DNA of 64,000 nt, taken from assembly GCF_900187875.1 (NCBI RefSeq), contig NZ_FYEX01000001.1:434001-498000 (forward strand), in the 5' to 3' direction. Of this stretch, positions 26,115 through 34,819 are shown in pieces. Within the stretch, counting starts at the first letter, position 1. Each line of letters begins with the position of its first letter. The stretch comes from Polynucleobacter victoriensis (lineage in GTDB: Bacteria; Pseudomonadota; Gammaproteobacteria; Burkholderiales; Burkholderiaceae). The position numbers were made by a program, and so were the translations under genes. The notes beneath the pieces were generated by a model that worked only from the letters and a program-made list of their open reading frames with translations, had not been told where the DNA came from and ran no database searches.

Positions 26115-26635
26115 TAGCTAGCCTCGTCTTTAGGGCGATGAGCACCTTTGAAAGAAACAGGACGAGCACGTTTTTTGGGCTCAGGCTTGTAATGCTCGGT
26201 CACAAAATCAGATAACCACGCTGATGTTTCCGCATCCAAGGGGACATTTTCAACAGTCTCACCACCGTCTAACAATCGCCCAGCTTCGTAATAACTAACA
26301 CTTAAGAAATGAGGAACTGCAAGTGGATCCTGGCCATTGGGATGATCTTCCATCCGCCACATCACAAACCATGCTGGCCTGGTAGAAGTTGCATTAAGGT
26401 AATACCCCTCTGCTTCATCCTTAAAGAGCTCCAGTTCAAATCCGGTATAAAGCCAACGCTCACCTGATTCATCTTGCCGCATACATATAGCGGGACGATT
26501 GGCGATAGTAAAGTCGGGAGACTTGTGTGAAAACTGCCCCACATCAAACACCACCTCATCTAAAACCCACCGATGTGATTGCCAAGGGTTATCAATCAAC
26601 TCCTTACGCATCACAACGGCAAGCTGTAGCTTCAT
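26114..26635 (-). CDS. DUF3305 family protein
   Basis: A 173-residue cytoplasmic protein of the FDH-associated DUF3305 family, with motifs MRKELIDNPWQSHRWVLDEVV at the start, YTGFELELFKDEAEGYYLNATS, and PFFLSVSYYEAGR-like text near the middle (PHFLSVSYYEAGRLLDGGE). I use the ATG at 26635; a longer frame would overlap mrp. It starts 4 bases after the mrp stop and overlaps DUF3306 by one base. The C-terminus is basic (KPEPKKRARPVSFKG). Function unknown; linkage implies FDH maturation. Confidence 0.85.
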   Translation of the reverse strand: MKLQLAVVMRKELIDNPWQSHRWVLDEVVFDVGQFSHKSPDFTIANRPAICMRQDESGERWLYTGFELELFKDEAEGYYLNATSTRPAWFVMWRMEDHPNGQDPLAVPHFLSVSYYEAGRLLDGGETVENVPLDAETSAWLSDFVTEHYKPEPKKRARPVSFKGAHRPKDEAS

Positions 26636-26639
26636 AAGC

Positions 26640-27728
26640 TTAGGTGTTTTGAACCACAATACTAGGGAACTTGCTGGTCATATCTTTCGACATTTCAGCA
26701 ACTTGTATGGCTATCTTGCGTGCTATTGCCTTATAAATGCCGCTTATAGCCCCATCAGGATCCGCAACCACTGTAGGGCGACCGGCATCCGCTTGTTCGC
26801 GAATAGATAAGTTCAATGGCAAGCTACCCAGGAATGTTGTTTCGTACTCATCACACATTTTTTGACCGCCACCTTCGCCAAAAATATGTTCCTGATGGTT
26901 ACAGTTAGGACACACGTAGATGCTCATGTTTTCAACAATGCCCAAAATTGGAATACCCACCTTCTCAAACATTTTTAGACCCTTGCGAGCATCTAACAAT
27001 GCGATATCCTGGGGAGTGGTAACAATCACTGCACCCGTGACAGGTACTTTTTGAGACAAAGTTAACTGAATATCACCAGTTCCTGGTGGCATATCCACAA
27101 CCAAGTAATCTAAATCTCGCCAATTAGTTTGGCGCAATAACTGTTCTAAAGCAGATGTCACCATGGGACCACGCCATACCATTGGATTGTCTGGGTCAAT
27201 CAAAAAGCCGATTGAGCTAGCCTGCAAACCATGCCCCTCCATAGGTTCGATGGTATTTTCTGCAATAGATTCAGGACGACCAGTAATACCTAACATCATT
27301 GGCTGGCTTGGGCCGTAAATATCCGCATCTAAAATACCCACTGTGGCGCCTTCGGCTGCCAAGGCCAAAGCCAAGTTCACCGCGGTAGTCGATTTACCAA
27401 CACCACCCTTGCCACTCGACACGGCAATGATATTTTTAACGTTTGGCAATAACTTCACACCACGCTGCACAGCATGAGCCACGATGTTCATAGTGACATT
27501 GGCGCTGACATTCTTAACGCCTGGCAATTCTCTTAGAGCGCCAATAACCAACTTACGAATAAGGTCAATTTGGCTCTTAGCTGGGTAGGTTAAAACCACA
27601 TCTAGGGTCACATCACCATCTTCAACTTTGATGTTTTTGGCGAACTTTGAGCTAATCAAATCTTTGCCAGTATTAGGATCTATAACGCTTTTAAGCGCAT
27701 TTTGTATATTTTCTACTGTTACAGACAC
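26640..27728 (-). CDS. mrp: Iron-sulfur cluster carrier Mrp/ApbC
   Basis: P-loop ATPase that carries and donates Fe-S clusters. An N-terminal DUF59/MIP18-like domain (residues 1-90) precedes the deviant Walker A SGKGGVGKST near residue 105 and the bridging CxxC (CPNC) near 265. At about 362 residues it is family length. AGGAG abuts an ATG at 27734 with no spacing but is 6 bases before a GTG at 27728, so I favour the GTG start (V-S-V-T-V-E). It is divergent from metG and runs 4 bases into DUF3305, linking Fe-S delivery to the FDH genes. Confidence 0.92.
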   Translation of the reverse strand: MSVTVENIQNALKSVIDPNTGKDLISSKFAKNIKVEDGDVTLDVVLTYPAKSQIDLIRKLVIGALRELPGVKNVSANVTMNIVAHAVQRGVKLLPNVKNIIAVSSGKGGVGKSTTAVNLALALAAEGATVGILDADIYGPSQPMMLGITGRPESIAENTIEPMEGHGLQASSIGFLIDPDNPMVWRGPMVTSALEQLLRQTNWRDLDYLVVDMPPGTGDIQLTLSQKVPVTGAVIVTTPQDIALLDARKGLKMFEKVGIPILGIVENMSIYVCPNCNHQEHIFGEGGGQKMCDEYETTFLGSLPLNLSIREQADAGRPTVVADPDGAISGIYKAIARKIAIQVAEMSKDMTSKFPSIVVQNT

Positions 27729-27790
27729 ACCCATCTCCTAGAGGTTTTTTTACTTTTTCAGCTCTCAACTATATCCGCAGACTAAAATCT

Positions 27791-29458
27791 ATGTCTATGC
27801 GTCGAATTTTAGTTACTTCTGCCCTTCCTTACGCCAATGGCCAAATACATATTGGTCACTTGGTTGAATATATTCAAACTGACATTTGGGTCCGCTTCCA
27901 AAGAATGCGCGGACACGAAGTTCATTACGTTGGAGCTGATGATACGCATGGTACCCCAATCATGCTTCGCGCTGAAAAGGAAGGTCTTACTCCTAAAGAA
28001 CTGATTGCCAACGTTTGGAAAGAGCATAAGAGAGATTTTGATAATTTCTTGGTGTCTTTCGATAACTATTACTCAACAGATAGTGATGAGAACAAACAAC
28101 TATCTGAACAGATTTATCTCAAGCTCCGTGATGCTGGCCTAATTGAGAAACGCGCGATTGAACAAGCCTATGATCCGGTGAAGGAAATGTTCTTGCCAGA
28201 TCGCTTCATCAAAGGCGAATGCCCTAAATGTGGTGCAAAAGATCAATATGGCGACTCATGCGAGAAATGCGGGGCCACTTACGCGCCAACAGATTTAAAA
28301 AATCCTTTTTCTGTAGTAAGTGGCGCCACTCCAATACGTAAAGTGTCTGATCACTATTTCTTTAAATTGTCAGACCCGCGCTGCGAGTCTTTTTTAAGAG
28401 AGTGGACACAAGTTAAAACACCGTTGCAAGCTGAAGCTCGCAACAAGATGAAAGAATGGGTGGGCGAACCTGGTGAGAGTAAGTTGGGCGATTGGGATAT
28501 CTCCCGCGACGCTCCTTATTTTGGTTTTGAGATTCCAGACGCCCCCGGCAAATATTTTTATGTATGGCTAGACGCCCCAATCGGTTACTACGCGAGCTTT
28601 TTAAATCTTTGCCAACAAAAAGGTCTGAACTTTGAAGAGTGGGTCAAACCAGATACCACAACTGAGCAATACCACTTCATTGGTAAAGATATTTTGTACT
28701 TCCACACATTATTCTGGCCAGCCACTTTGCAATTCTCTGGCTATCGCACACCAACGAATGTGTTTGCTCACGGCTTCTTAACAGTTGACGGCGAAAAGAT
28801 GAGTAAATCACGTGGCACATTTATTACTGCCCATAGCGTGATTGAGTGTGGCCTTAATCCAGAATGGTTGCGCTATTACTTCGCTGCCAAATTAAATGCC
28901 AGCATGGAAGACCTGGATTTAAATCTACAAGACTTCACTGCTCGCGTTAATAGCGACCTATTGGGTAAATACATCAATATTGCTAGCCGCAGCGCTGGGT
29001 TCTTAGTCAAACGCTTTGGTGGCATTGTTGATGACAGCGCAATGAGCCATCCACTTCTTCAGCAATTAGCAGATGCTAAAGATGAAATTGCTGATTTATA
29101 TGAGACTCGCGAGTTTGCTAAAGCATTACGTCGTGTGATGGAATTGGCTGATGCAGTCAATGGCTTTGTTGATAGCAATAAGCCTTGGGAAATCGCCAAG
29201 GATCCAAGTAAAGAGCAAGAGCTACAAACTATTTGCAGCATTACTTTAGAAGCATTCAGAAGATTAAGCTTGTACTTAAAGCCTGTTGTTCCTAATGTGG
29301 CCGCTGGCGTTGAAAAGTTCTTCAATATTGCCCCAATGACCTGGGACGACATCAATCAACCCTTGTCTTCTAAGAAGGCCATCAATCCTTATCAACATTT
29401 GATGACACGAGTTGATCCTGCCATGATTGATCAACTGATAGCGGCTAATCAACAATGA
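27791..29458 (+). CDS. metG: Methionyl-tRNA synthetase, short form
   Basis: Charges tRNA-Met. Signatures PYANGQIHIGHL (HIGH) near residue 16 and GEKMSKS near 333 are present, with a CPKC...CEKC zinc knuckle near 145-165. At 555 residues it ends after the anticodon-binding helical bundle and lacks the C-terminal Trbp111-like tRNA-binding/dimerisation domain carried by the 677-residue E. coli enzyme. The following sulP start overlaps its stop by 4 bases, so the end is a true gene end and not a frameshift. Confidence 0.95.
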   Translation: MSMRRILVTSALPYANGQIHIGHLVEYIQTDIWVRFQRMRGHEVHYVGADDTHGTPIMLRAEKEGLTPKELIANVWKEHKRDFDNFLVSFDNYYSTDSDENKQLSEQIYLKLRDAGLIEKRAIEQAYDPVKEMFLPDRFIKGECPKCGAKDQYGDSCEKCGATYAPTDLKNPFSVVSGATPIRKVSDHYFFKLSDPRCESFLREWTQVKTPLQAEARNKMKEWVGEPGESKLGDWDISRDAPYFGFEIPDAPGKYFYVWLDAPIGYYASFLNLCQQKGLNFEEWVKPDTTTEQYHFIGKDILYFHTLFWPATLQFSGYRTPTNVFAHGFLTVDGEKMSKSRGTFITAHSVIECGLNPEWLRYYFAAKLNASMEDLDLNLQDFTARVNSDLLGKYINIASRSAGFLVKRFGGIVDDSAMSHPLLQQLADAKDEIADLYETREFAKALRRVMELADAVNGFVDSNKPWEIAKDPSKEQELQTICSITLEAFRRLSLYLKPVVPNVAAGVEKFFNIAPMTWDDINQPLSSKKAINPYQHLMTRVDPAMIDQLIAANQQ

Positions 29459-31182
29459 TGAATTTGATGCGTTTTCGACCAAAAATCGTTGACGCCATCA
29501 AAGGCTACGATAGCCACACTTTTATCAAAGACTTAAGTAGCGGTATCACCGTCGGGGTAATTGCCTTACCCCTTGCCATTGCCTTTGCAATTGCATCAGG
29601 ACTTAAACCAGAAGCGGGTTTAATTTCTGCAGTGATTGGTGGCTTTTTAATTTCTGCATTTGGTGGCAGCAAAGTACAGATTGGTGGCCCAGCTGGCGCC
29701 TTTGTGGTGATTGTGTATGCCATCGTTGAGCGATATGGTGTTGCTAACTTAATACTTTCAACATTCTTAGCTGGCATGTTGTTAGTCACCATGGGGCTCT
29801 TTAAAGTAGGCAACTTAATTCGTTTTATACCTGTTGCGATCATCATTGGTTTTACAAGTGGCATTGCGGTACTGATCGGCTTGTCGCAAATCAGAGATGC
29901 CCTTGGTTTACAAATCGACAAGCTGCCATCTGATTTCTTCTCACAAATTAATGCATTTGTTAGATATGCAGATACAGCCAGCTTGGCTGCCAGCCTCACA
30001 TGTTTGGGCACTTTGGCATTAATTATTCTTTGGCCAAAAATTACTTCTCTATTGGGTCGTCTCTGGAAACCCATCACATTAGTACCAGGCATCATCATCG
30101 CCTTGATTGCTGTAACAATCATTGCTGACTTCTTAGATTTACCTGTCGAGACAATTGGTAGTCGTTTTGGTGAAATACCCAACAGCATCCCAACACCCAA
30201 AGTTCCTGCTCTGGACTGGGAAACCGCTAAACAGTTATTTGCGCCCACATTAACAATTGCTTTATTGGGTGCGATTGAGTCTTTGCTATGCGCTCGCGTT
30301 GCTGATAATTTGAGTGACGATAAACATAACCCCAATCAAGAACTAATTGGTCAAGGCATTGCTAACATTGTTGTGCCGTTCTTTGGTGGATTACCTGTCA
30401 CAGGAACCATTGCCAGAACTGCCACAAATGCCAAAGCGGGTGCAAAGACCCCAGTCTCTGGCTTAATCCACGCTGTTGTGATTCTGTTAATTATGTTGAT
30501 GGCTGCTCCACTAGCCAGCCACATCCCAATGGCTTGCTTAGCGGGTATCTTGCTTTACATATCTTGGAATATGTTTGATGTTGACGAGTTCAAACGTTTG
30601 AAGCAGTTCAACATCACTTATAAATTTATTTTGTTAGGTACTTTTTTCCTAACGATTATTTTTGATTTAACAGTAGCCGTTCAAGTAGGTCTAGTTTTGG
30701 CCTGCATCTTTTTTATCTACAGAATTTCATCTCTCACTCAAATCGAAGAACTAGAGTTACCTGAAGATTTTCATAGTGATGATGATTTGGCACTACCGGA
30801 TGAATTTGATCTAAGAGATACTGTCAAAGCCTATGGAATTTATGGCTCACTGTTCTTTGGAGCGATCGATAAAGTTGAAGATTTAATTGATGCGTCTAAT
30901 CCTAATCACAAAGTACCTAAAGTGATGATTTTGGAAATGCATCAACTCATCAATATTGATACAAGCGGCATCGATGCACTAAAAGCTCTCAATAAGTCTC
31001 TTAAAAAGCTAGGTAGCACGCTGATTGTGTGCTCAGCCAATGCTCAACCAGCATCACTCATGGCACGTAGTGGCTTCATTGATGAGATTGGGGAAGAGAA
31101 CTGCCTAAATGACCTACCTAGTGCCTTTTTACAGGCCAAAAAAGTGGCCGCAGACGCTTGTAAGCTAAATGTAGGAAGCTAG
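29455..31182 (+). CDS. SulP family anion transporter with STAS domain
   Basis: Inner-membrane sodium- or proton-coupled anion permease (sulfate, bicarbonate or dicarboxylate; not resolvable by sequence). The first 420 residues hold ten or more hydrophobic segments with family motifs (GLKPEAGLISAVIGGFLISAFGGSKVQIGGPAGAF) and the ESLL-ARVAD-LS...N-ELIGQGIAN stretch. A cytoplasmic STAS domain spans about 445-560 (MILEMHQLINIDTSGIDAL). It overlaps metG by 4 bases, an unusual pairing that implies co-translation. Confidence 0.92.
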   Translation: MMNLMRFRPKIVDAIKGYDSHTFIKDLSSGITVGVIALPLAIAFAIASGLKPEAGLISAVIGGFLISAFGGSKVQIGGPAGAFVVIVYAIVERYGVANLILSTFLAGMLLVTMGLFKVGNLIRFIPVAIIIGFTSGIAVLIGLSQIRDALGLQIDKLPSDFFSQINAFVRYADTASLAASLTCLGTLALIILWPKITSLLGRLWKPITLVPGIIIALIAVTIIADFLDLPVETIGSRFGEIPNSIPTPKVPALDWETAKQLFAPTLTIALLGAIESLLCARVADNLSDDKHNPNQELIGQGIANIVVPFFGGLPVTGTIARTATNAKAGAKTPVSGLIHAVVILLIMLMAAPLASHIPMACLAGILLYISWNMFDVDEFKRLKQFNITYKFILLGTFFLTIIFDLTVAVQVGLVLACIFFIYRISSLTQIEELELPEDFHSDDDLALPDEFDLRDTVKAYGIYGSLFFGAIDKVEDLIDASNPNHKVPKVMILEMHQLINIDTSGIDALKALNKSLKKLGSTLIVCSANAQPASLMARSGFIDEIGEENCLNDLPSAFLQAKKVAADACKLNVGS

Positions 31183-31211
31183 GCTCCTTAAGTCGCTACA
31201 ATTGACACACT

Positions 31212-31394
31212 ATGGCTCATTACAAATCAAATATCACCCTCTTTTTGGAAGAGCTGAAGGCTCAAAAACCTCAGCTAGAAAAGGCTCAGCAGGAAGGTCG
31301 CGCCCTTTTATGGGATAAAGCCCCAACCACCCCTGACGAACAAAAACGCAACCAAATGGCTCGCGTTAAGCAAAAAGCTTACGTTTATCAATGA
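31212..31394 (+). CDS. DUF3460 family small protein
   Basis: A 60-residue basic, helical cytoplasmic protein (MAHYKSNITLFLEELKAQKP...QKRNQMARVKQKAYVYQ) of the betaproteobacterial DUF3460 family, function unknown. It overlaps the scpA start by 4 bases (ATGA), as is usual for this family, and lies 29 bases after sulP. The translational coupling to scpA is the only functional hint. Confidence 0.88.
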   Translation: MAHYKSNITLFLEELKAQKPQLEKAQQEGRALLWDKAPTTPDEQKRNQMARVKQKAYVYQ

Positions 31395-32227
31395 GTGATT
31401 TGCTAACCGCTGTTCCGGAAGTCACGGATGGCATGTCTGAGTCGTTTGCCAGGTTATATGGCGAGCCGTTGTTTCAGCTCCCCACAGATCTGTACATTCC
31501 ACCAGATGCCCTAGAGGTTTTTTTAGAGGCTTTTGAAGGCCCTCTAGACCTTTTGCTATACCTGATTCGCAAACAAAACTTTAACGTTTTGGATATTCCG
31601 ATGGCGGAAGTAACCAAGCAGTATCTTGGTTATATTGAACAAATTCGTCAAACCAACTTAGAGCTTGCCGCTGAATACTTGCTCATGGCTGCCATGCTGA
31701 TTGAAATCAAATCACGCATGCTCTTGCCAATGAAGAAAGCTGACAGCGACGAGGAAGTCGAAGACCCACGTGCCGAACTAGTTAGACGCTTACTTGAATA
31801 CGAGCGCATGAAACTAGCTGCCCAAGAACTCGACAAAATGCCAGTCTTAGGCCGTGACTTCTACAAAGCAAATGGCCATGTTGACACCACTGTTGCAGTG
31901 ACTTGGCCAGACATTAATCCATTAGATATTCAGGCGGCTTGGAGAGACGTTCTCTATCGCGCCAAGTTAAATCAACATCACACCATTACTCGTGAGCAGT
32001 TATCTGTGCGCGACTTCATGACACGCATCTTGCGCCGCTTACAAGGTGAGCGCTTTATCGAATTTACAGACTTGTTCGAAGAAGCTATTGCCACAGGCAA
32101 AGGTGCACCGATGGTGGTGGTGAACTTTATTGCGATGCTTGAACTCTCTAGAGAGTCTCTGATTGAAATCACTCAAGCAGAGCCATACGCACCGATTTAT
32201 GTGCGCCTTGCTTACTCACCAAACTAA
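31391..32227 (+). CDS. scpA: Segregation and condensation protein A
   Basis: Kleisin subunit that bridges SMC heads in chromosome condensation. The N-terminal signature FEGPLDLLLYLIRKQNFNVLDIPMAEVTKQYL is at about residues 47-78, the ML IEIKSRMLLP helix near 100, and the winged-helix C-terminus ends near 270. The length of 278 residues is normal. scpB is not adjacent. It is coupled to DUF3460 upstream and followed by panC after 33 bases. Confidence 0.95.
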   Translation: MSDLLTAVPEVTDGMSESFARLYGEPLFQLPTDLYIPPDALEVFLEAFEGPLDLLLYLIRKQNFNVLDIPMAEVTKQYLGYIEQIRQTNLELAAEYLLMAAMLIEIKSRMLLPMKKADSDEEVEDPRAELVRRLLEYERMKLAAQELDKMPVLGRDFYKANGHVDTTVAVTWPDINPLDIQAAWRDVLYRAKLNQHHTITREQLSVRDFMTRILRRLQGERFIEFTDLFEEAIATGKGAPMVVVNFIAMLELSRESLIEITQAEPYAPIYVRLAYSPN

Positions 32228-32260
32228 TTTAGCCAATTAATCTTAGAAAAAGAATAATCA

Positions 32261-33109
32261 ATGAAGATTATTAGCAACATTCAAGACTTGCGTGATCAAT
32301 TACGTGGCCAAAACCGTGCAGTATTTGTGCCAACCATGGGTAATTTGCATGAAGGTCACCTATCTTTGATGCGCTTAGCGCGCCAGCATGGCGACCCGGT
32401 AATTGCTAGTATTTTTGTGAATCGTTTGCAATTTGGCCCTAATGAGGATTTTGATAAATATCCTCGCACTTTTGAAGCAGACGTTGAGAAACTAGAAAAA
32501 GAAGGGGTGTATGTTTTATTTGCCCCTACAGAAAAAGATTTATATCCAGAGCCACAAGAGTACCGTGTAGAACCACCACAAAACTTAGGAAAAATCCTCG
32601 AAGGTGAATTCCGCCCAGGATTTTTCCAAGGTGTTTGCACCGTGGTTCTAAAGTTATTTTCTTGTGTTCAACCGAAGGTAGCAGTGTTTGGCAAAAAGGA
32701 TTACCAACAATTGATGGTGATTCGTCAGATGTGTCGCCAATTAGCCCTACCCGTAGACATTGTTCCAGCTGAGACTGTGCGCGCTGAAGATGGCTTGGCT
32801 CTATCTTCCAGAAACGGTTATTTATCTGTAGAAGAACGCGCTGAAGCGGTTCAACTGATACAAACACTAAAAGAAGTTCAAGATAAGGTGTTGCAAGGCA
32901 AACTGACTGCAGCAGATATTTCTAAGATTGAGCAAGAGGCCTGCGCGAAGTTAAGTTCTAGAGGTTGGTTACCTGATTACATTTCTGTGCGTAAACGCAA
33001 AGATTTATTAAGTGCTAACGATGTAGAACTGTCAGCCAATGAGCAGTTGGTTGTTCTAGCAGCTGCCAAATTGGGCAAAACTCGCTTAATCGATAACCTA
33101 GAGATTTAA
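32261..33109 (+). CDS. panC: Pantothenate synthetase
   Basis: Joins pantoate and beta-alanine with ATP, the last pantothenate step. The nucleotidyltransferase HxGH motif is in VPTMGNLHEGHLSL near residue 27, with the QFGPNEDFDKYPRT, VFGKKDYQQL and LALSSRN blocks in order (282 residues). It lies in the scpA-panC-btuF run, 33 bases after scpA and 5 bases before btuF. Confidence 0.97.
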   Translation: MKIISNIQDLRDQLRGQNRAVFVPTMGNLHEGHLSLMRLARQHGDPVIASIFVNRLQFGPNEDFDKYPRTFEADVEKLEKEGVYVLFAPTEKDLYPEPQEYRVEPPQNLGKILEGEFRPGFFQGVCTVVLKLFSCVQPKVAVFGKKDYQQLMVIRQMCRQLALPVDIVPAETVRAEDGLALSSRNGYLSVEERAEAVQLIQTLKEVQDKVLQGKLTAADISKIEQEACAKLSSRGWLPDYISVRKRKDLLSANDVELSANEQLVVLAAAKLGKTRLIDNLEI

Positions 33110-33114
33110 ACCTC

Positions 33115-34005
33115 ATGAGCATTCAACGCTATTTAACGGCATTGAACGCTAAATCATTAGTCCTAGGACTCTTCGCTAGCTTTAGTATTGTTACGAGCTC
33201 AATCAGCTTGGCGCAAAACAAACAGGCGCCCTATCCTCAACGCATTATTACCGTAGCTCCACATTTAAGCGAAGTGGTTGAGTCTGCTGGAGGAGCTAAT
33301 CGCCTCATCAGTGTCAGTGTGTATAGCAACTTCCCAGAATCAGTCAAAAAATTACCGATTACCAGTGATGCAAGATCTATTGATTTAGAAAAAATGAAAC
33401 AACTGCGCCCAGATCTAATCATCTACTGGCGCGGCGGCACACCAGAGAGTCAAATTGAATCGATCAAAAAAACTTTTACCTCGATTCAGGTGGTATCCGT
33501 TGAACCCAAAAAACTGACCGATATTGCTAGCGATATTGAAACGATTGGCAAACTACTAGGAACAGAGGCTATTGCCAAAAAGAATGCTGACACCTTCAGA
33601 GCTCAAATTACTGAACTAAAGAATCAATACCAAAATAAAAGCAAAAGAAAAGTAAGGGTGTTTTACCAAGTATGGGCTCAACCACTGATGACGCTCAACC
33701 AAGATCATTTGATTGCTGACATTATTAATATTTGTGGTGGCGAGCAATTATTTGCCAAAGAAAAACTTCTAGTAGCCACAGTTAGTCGTGAAGCTGTCGT
33801 AAAAGCAAATCCAGAAATTATTTTTACTGCAGTTGATACTCAGCAAATGAAAACAGACTGGTCGATGTGGTCTTCAATACCACAATTGGCTGCAACACAA
33901 AAGAAAGCCTTTATCGATATTGATGGCGACATGATCAGTAGGCCATCAACTCGCATCATGCAAGGGGCTAAAAGGATTTGCTCAGAAATCGATAGGATTC
34001 GCTAG
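33115..34005 (+). CDS. btuF: Cobalamin (B12) ABC transporter substrate-binding protein
   Basis: Periplasmic BtuF-like binding protein: an N-terminal signal peptide (about 34 residues, ending SLAQ), then RIITVAPHLSEVVESAGGANRLISVS, the typical start of the class III binding fold, LRPDLIIYWRGG and a second lobe to residue 296. The B12 role is inferred from the neighbouring riboswitch-controlled btuB-btuC-btuD genes, which run in the opposite direction and end 25 bases away. It is transcribed with panC, apparently outside the riboswitch. Confidence 0.85.
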   Translation: MSIQRYLTALNAKSLVLGLFASFSIVTSSISLAQNKQAPYPQRIITVAPHLSEVVESAGGANRLISVSVYSNFPESVKKLPITSDARSIDLEKMKQLRPDLIIYWRGGTPESQIESIKKTFTSIQVVSVEPKKLTDIASDIETIGKLLGTEAIAKKNADTFRAQITELKNQYQNKSKRKVRVFYQVWAQPLMTLNQDHLIADIINICGGEQLFAKEKLLVATVSREAVVKANPEIIFTAVDTQQMKTDWSMWSSIPQLAATQKKAFIDIDGDMISRPSTRIMQGAKRICSEIDRIR

Positions 34006-34030
34006 ATCTAGCGCTAGCGTTTTAAATTAT

Positions 34031-34819
34031 TTAAGCAGGTATGTAGATTATTTGACCTAAGGCCGTTGTAGCTTCGGCGATTGGGTGGCCTAGAGATTTT
34101 TGCAGATTAACAGGATTGACCACCTCTGAAACAGAGCCAGCTAAGTAAGAGCCATCTTCAATGAGCAGTAATGCGTGAGTAAAGCCACGGCCAATTAGAG
34201 AAATTTCATGCAAGCTAGCAATAACTGTTTGCTGGCAAGTCTGACTTCTTTCAATGAGGGTATTTAATAAAGAAACTTGATGCCCCACATCCAAATGAGA
34301 GGTAGGCTCATCCAAAATCAAGGCCTTGGTATTTTGTGCAAAACAAGCGGCTATAGCCACTCTTTGACGTTCACCACCTGACAATGTCTGCCACTGACTA
34401 TTCGCTAAATAATCAACATCACACGTTTTTAGAGCTTGTATTGCCAACTGATAACTAGTCGACTCTGTTTCGCTCCATGGCCATTGCGCTGCCAGAACAA
34501 TATCAATCGCTCTCAAGCTAACCCCAGCTATTGGAGATTGCTCGGCATAGGCTCTTACTTTTGCAAGATTCTCTGGTGTGTAAGTGGCAATTGCTTGGTT
34601 TTGCCATAAAACTTCACCCGAACTAGTTGGCTGTATACCTGCGATGATTTTTAATAGCGTTGATTTACCAGCACCATTGCGCCCAATCAAACACCATCTC
34701 TCACCTTGCCTCACTTGCCAATTTAAGTTGTCAATCAGTGCTCGGCCTGGAACCTGAACATTTAAGTTCTTGGTTTCCAATACAACTGGCAAATCTTGGT
34801 TAGCGTCATTAGTCATCAT
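34031..34819 (-). CDS. btuD: Cobalamin ABC transporter ATP-binding protein
   Basis: ATPase of a FecCD-type importer: Walker A GRNGAGKST near residue 48, signature LSGGERQR near 146, Walker B ALILDEPTSHLD near 168 and the H-loop in SLHEIS. I use the ATG at 34819, which overlaps the btuC stop by 4 bases (262 residues); a longer frame starts within btuC. It is third in btuB-btuC-btuD. Confidence 0.88.
   Translation of the reverse strand: MMTNDANQDLPVVLETKNLNVQVPGRALIDNLNWQVRQGERWCLIGRNGAGKSTLLKIIAGIQPTSSGEVLWQNQAIATYTPENLAKVRAYAEQSPIAGVSLRAIDIVLAAQWPWSETESTSYQLAIQALKTCDVDYLANSQWQTLSGGERQRVAIAACFAQNTKALILDEPTSHLDVGHQVSLLNTLIERSQTCQQTVIASLHEISLIGRGFTHALLLIEDGSYLAGSVSEVVNPVNLQKSLGHPIAEATTALGQIIYIPA

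Noticed and set aside
29505..30335. 276-codon minus-strand open frame inside sulP
   Set aside because: It mirrors the hydrophobic coding of the SulP transporter, giving a Lys/Thr/Pro-rich product with no motif; shadow frame.
34000..34023. CGCTAGATCTAGCG palindrome with a second CTAGCG and TTTT after btuF
   Set aside because: Possible weak terminator, but the stem is only six pairs in the productive register and the T run is four bases; left unannotated.
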